Under the pieces are notes generated by a model. It did not search any database and was not told the DNA's origin. It worked only from the letters and a program-made list of their open reading frames with translations. Positions 61,338-64,000 of a DNA stretch of 64,000 bases are shown here, in pieces; within the stretch, counting starts at the first letter, position 1, and each line of letters begins with the position of its first letter. Both the position numbers and the translations under genes were made by a program. Origin of the DNA: Larkinella soli (lineage in GTDB: Bacteria > Bacteroidota > Bacteroidia > Cytophagales > Spirosomataceae); assembly GCF_003703975.1 (NCBI RefSeq), contig NZ_QTJY01000023.1, forward strand, positions 19,687 through 83,686, read 5' to 3'.

Positions 61338-62447
61338 ATGAACGGTTTACCGAATCGCTTCCCCGGTGGTTTTGCGCTGATCCTGCTGATTTTCTGCGTC
61401 TGCGCCGGTGCCATACTCCCTCTTTCGCCGACCTTCCGGACGCCCGTCAAAAAAGATCGGCCCCGTGTTGGCGTCTATTACTTCGACGGCTGGTCCGGTC
61501 TGACACGCGGGCACCTTACGCAGACGCTGATCGACAGCTTTCCGGAACGCGAACCAATCTGGGGTTGGATCACCAGCAAAAAGGACGTCATGCAGGCCCA
61601 GATCAACACGGCGGCCGACGCCGGTATCGACTTCTTCAGCTTTTGCTGGTATAAGTTTCCGGCCGACAAAGCCAATTTCAGACAGCATCCTTTGAACCAT
61701 GCCTTGAACCTGTTTCTGCAGGCTCCGAACCGGAACCGACTGAAATTCTGTCTCCTGGTGGCGAATCATGGTGGTTCGGTCCTGGGACCGGCCGATTGGG
61801 AGCAAGCCGCCGGGGCCTGGATCGAACTGTTTCAGAAGCCGGAATATTATCGCGTCGACGGCAAACCGCTGCTGATTTTCTTCAACCTGCAAACGCTGCT
61901 CGACCGCTTTGGCGGCAGCGCCGGTCTGCGGGACGCTCTGGCCAGTCTCAGAGCCCGGTCGGCTCAGGCCGGAGTACCGGAGGTCACGGTGGCGGTCTGT
62001 GTCCGGCCGGAACAGGCCCAGATGGCCGAGGAGGCCGGATTCAACTGGCTGACGGGTTATAATTACCACGAAGCCGGATTTACCTCTAAGGATAAAGTGA
62101 TCCCGATCGACAGCCTGATTGCCGGGAGCAGAGCCCTCTGGGACCAATTCAGGTCGGCGCGCCTGCCTTATAGTCCGGTCGTCACGTTGAACTGGGACCC
62201 CAGGCCCTGGGCACAGCAAAGCAGCTGGTATGCCCAGTCACAGCGCTATTCCGGCTTCTCCTCTCTATCGGTATACAAAGCCGTGCGGTCGGCGGTAACC
62301 TGGACGGAAAGGAGTCCTGAAATAATGTCAGATCAGCGAATGATCTTAATATATGCCTGGAATGAATACGGAGAGGGAGCCTGGCTGACTCCCTCCAAAC
62401 AACAGAAAGACGATTTGTTGACCGGCCTGAAAGCGGCCCTGCGCTAA
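61338..62447 (+). CDS. GH99/WbsX-like protein with N-terminal anchor
   Basis: A 369-residue protein. An N-terminal hydrophobic segment (about 10-30, FALILLIFCVCAGAILPL) acts as a signal or anchor. The body matches the glycoside-hydrolase-99-like WbsX group: VGVYYFDGW, GIDFFSFCWY and the C-terminal YAWNEYGEGAWLTP with acidic residues. Relatives occur in O-antigen loci. The start at 61338 lies after the terminator hairpin; an earlier in-frame start would include the hairpin. Probably a periplasmic or surface glycosidase acting on the polymer; substrate unknown. Convergent with wzi. Confidence 0.82.
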   Translation: MNGLPNRFPGGFALILLIFCVCAGAILPLSPTFRTPVKKDRPRVGVYYFDGWSGLTRGHLTQTLIDSFPEREPIWGWITSKKDVMQAQINTAADAGIDFFSFCWYKFPADKANFRQHPLNHALNLFLQAPNRNRLKFCLLVANHGGSVLGPADWEQAAGAWIELFQKPEYYRVDGKPLLIFFNLQTLLDRFGGSAGLRDALASLRARSAQAGVPEVTVAVCVRPEQAQMAEEAGFNWLTGYNYHEAGFTSKDKVIPIDSLIAGSRALWDQFRSARLPYSPVVTLNWDPRPWAQQSSWYAQSQRYSGFSSLSVYKAVRSAVTWTERSPEIMSDQRMILIYAWNEYGEGAWLTPSKQQKDDLLTGLKAALR

Positions 62448-62466
62448 TTGGTAACCGACTTGCCGT

Positions 62467-63930
62467 TCACCAAGTTTTCCGCAGACTGATCCAGCCCCCG
62501 ACCGAATTCGGCAGCAGACCGCCCTGGTCGACGGCAAAGGCCGTCCGAACTTCGGCGCCACCCAGCCAACCGATGGGCCGTTTCAGTTCGACGATCCCCG
62601 AGAATTCCCCGACTTTTCGTTTAAACGGGTTTCGGAACAATCCGAGGTTCCGGCTGTAGGATAGCCGCGTCTGCCACTCGATGCCTGAAGCGATGGAACC
62701 CGCCAGACCCACGTGGAGCAACTGAACGCGGTTATTTACAAACGTAAGCTTCGGCCCACCCGGCACGTTGCGCAGGCTAGGGTCGATCTCCTGCCGTGGC
62801 GTTAAAAAAGGCGTCCCCAGCGCCCTGCGGTAATAGGTCCATCCGTCGATGTACTGGAAGTTGTTGAAATAGTCGTCGATTCCTTCATAAAGCCGGCTTC
62901 CGATCCTCACCGTACTACCGGTCTGGCTCATGGTCGTCAGATATTCGAACAGAAGCCGTCTGATGCGGAAAGAAGCCGACGGCAGGGAGCCCCTCCGTTT
63001 CAAACTGATTCCGTAAAGGCCGTCCGGCAGGTTTTTGAAGGCAAATCCTGACTTATCCTCAAATGGATGTTGATAATATCCCAACAACGACCAGCGGGTT
63101 AGCTGCACTTCCATTCCGACATCGATCGAACCGACGTGATTCCCGACCCGGTTGACGCTATCGAATTTGGAATACCCTTCCGGCCGATCCGGCTGCTTGG
63201 CCAGCATGACGGACACGTAGTCCCTGAAGGAAGAGGGCAATTGCCCGTTTCGGGATACCACCTGATCCAGGTAATCGGACCGGCCGCCCCATTGGGCATT
63301 GTGCAGAACACCGCCGTACAGTTTGACCTTCCAGTGCGGTTTTCCCAACCGTCCGTAAATCGCTTTCTGGTGGAGGTAGGAGTTTTTGATCGAATCGGTA
63401 TCGGCAAACCGGCCGTGCGCGAGGAAGGCGTGAACGGCAATAAGTCCACCCGTAAACTTCAATGGGGTAAAACCGCTTGTACCGATTTGAATCTTCGGGA
63501 TCGGCAGGGCATTGCCCGACCAGGCGTACGAGCCGGACGACAGCGACGAATCCACCAGACTCATCACCTCCTTCCGACGCCCGATCATCAGTTCAATCGG
63601 ACCATAGCCCGCTTTCGCATACGCTTCAGGCAGCAGAAGCCGGCGCTGAGGGCCGGCATTTCCGACAAGTTCTACCCCATACCCCGCATACCAGCGACGC
63701 CTGGTGCTGTCGGCCTGAAACCGGCCCGAACTTCCGAGTCGGAGCGTTCCAAGCGGCCCAATCGACGGTACCGTGCCATACTGGTTGGCCCTTAGCCAGA
63801 ACGGTGTCTGTCGGGCGGAAGAAGCCAGGGCGCCCACCTCTGCATGAAAGCGGACGGAAGAAGCCGGTTTCTGAGCAAACGCTCCGGAGGTGAGCAAAGC
63901 AGGAATCAGGAGAAACAGCCGGTTTTTCAT
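62467..63930 (-). CDS. wzi: Capsule assembly outer-membrane protein (Wzi family)
   Basis: A 487-residue outer-membrane β-barrel with a signal peptide (1-19, ending GAFA). The start of the mature part, RFHAEVGALASSARQTPFWLRANQYGTV, is typical of the Wzi family (PF14052), and the rest alternates β-strands. Wzi anchors capsule or helps surface assembly of polysaccharide. It overlaps the rfbA stop by 4 bp (ATGA), so it belongs to a sugar-synthesis operon reaching beyond the window. Confidence 0.9.
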   Translation of the reverse strand: MKNRLFLLIPALLTSGAFAQKPASSVRFHAEVGALASSARQTPFWLRANQYGTVPSIGPLGTLRLGSSGRFQADSTRRRWYAGYGVELVGNAGPQRRLLLPEAYAKAGYGPIELMIGRRKEVMSLVDSSLSSGSYAWSGNALPIPKIQIGTSGFTPLKFTGGLIAVHAFLAHGRFADTDSIKNSYLHQKAIYGRLGKPHWKVKLYGGVLHNAQWGGRSDYLDQVVSRNGQLPSSFRDYVSVMLAKQPDRPEGYSKFDSVNRVGNHVGSIDVGMEVQLTRWSLLGYYQHPFEDKSGFAFKNLPDGLYGISLKRRGSLPSASFRIRRLLFEYLTTMSQTGSTVRIGSRLYEGIDDYFNNFQYIDGWTYYRRALGTPFLTPRQEIDPSLRNVPGGPKLTFVNNRVQLLHVGLAGSIASGIEWQTRLSYSRNLGLFRNPFKRKVGEFSGIVELKRPIGWLGGAEVRTAFAVDQGGLLPNSVGGWISLRKTW

Positions 63931-64000
63931 ACCAACAGGGGAGAAGGTTCGTCAGATTTGAGCAGGTTCAGCAGGTACTGCCCGTAGCCGCTCTTGACCA
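63927..64000 (-). CDS. rfbA: Glucose-1-phosphate thymidylyltransferase, C-terminal end
   Basis: Only the last 23 or so residues are in the window (VKSGYGQYLLNLLKS, then DEPSPLLV and stop). The KSGYGQYLL tail is characteristic of RfbA/RmlA, which makes dTDP-glucose for rhamnose synthesis. The stop overlaps the wzi ATG by 4 bp. The call rests on a short stretch and could be refined with the full gene. Confidence 0.75.
   Translation of the reverse strand, partial: VKSGYGQYLLNLLKSDEPSPLLV

Noticed and set aside
1..64000. CRISPR arrays, tRNA and rRNA genes
   Set aside because: No regularly spaced direct repeats with unique spacers and no tRNA or rRNA signature were seen by eye. A tRNAscan/Infernal run would be needed to exclude them fully.

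Overview
The window comes from a Bacteroidota chromosome, most likely a GC-rich member of the Cytophagales (Spirosoma/Larkinella-like; this is an inference from gene content and style). The supporting signs are a TonB-dependent β-barrel receptor with a CarboxypepD-reg-like domain, Wzi-type capsule assembly, Wzc proteins with tyrosine tails, several starts preceded by the Bacteroidota promoter box TAnnTTTG, and a general lack of Shine-Dalgarno sequences. Most of the window is GC-rich. Two stretches (about 39.6-45.1 kb and 53.0-60.1 kb) are visibly richer in A+T.

1-22 kb, minus strand: one long surface-polysaccharide operon (cluster A), read from wzc at 22085 down to the window edge. It holds a Wzc co-polymerase/kinase; four genes for UDP-2,3-diacetamido-2,3-dideoxy-glucuronic-acid-type sugar synthesis (WbpA, WbpE, WbpD and WbpB-like); a Wzx flippase; a Wzy polymerase; glycosyltransferases; an acetyltransferase; a deacetylase; an AsnB amidotransferase; two WbpG-type amidotransferases with HisH/HisF partners; a DUF354 protein; an unusual sugar-phosphate transferase; and the start of a pectate-lyase-like secreted protein. 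Together they predict a polymer with amidated or amidinated diamino-uronic acid residues.

22.7-27.6 kb, minus strand: an ECF sigma factor, a putative anti-sigma factor, a Spy/CpxP-like protein, a PepSY-like periplasmic protein and a TonB-type receptor. The sigma gene and the PepSY-like gene share an almost identical two-block promoter, so the sigma factor probably controls itself and its neighbours.

27.7-39.6 kb: housekeeping and miscellaneous genes, namely TerC, a secreted unknown, NuoN, PurF, a Tat-exported SDR, a Tat-exported TIM-barrel epimerase, a lipoprotein, a vanadium haloperoxidase and DnaG primase. DnaG appears to have a leaderless transcript.

39.6-45.1 kb: an accessory patch bounded by transposase remnants. 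It carries an orphan helix-turn-helix gene, a LuxR regulator whose receiver has lost its phosphorylation site, an iteron-like array of six sites, a membrane LytTR regulator, a 65-residue peptide, and an acyltransferase-fold protein with a PqqD-like C-terminal domain. The last two look like a possible undescribed peptide-modification (RiPP-like) system and are the best candidate for novelty here.

45.1-61.3 kb, plus strand: a second complete Wzx/Wzy cluster (cluster B): Wza, Wzc, an initiating transferase, glycosyltransferases, a CMP-sugar cassette without a NeuB-type synthase, Wzx, a DUF115/Maf-like transferase, Wzy, an acetyltransferase and a DUF1972 glycosyltransferase, closed by a strong terminator. 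After it come a GH99/WbsX-like protein and, on the minus strand, Wzi in an operon with the end of rfbA (dTDP-rhamnose synthesis).
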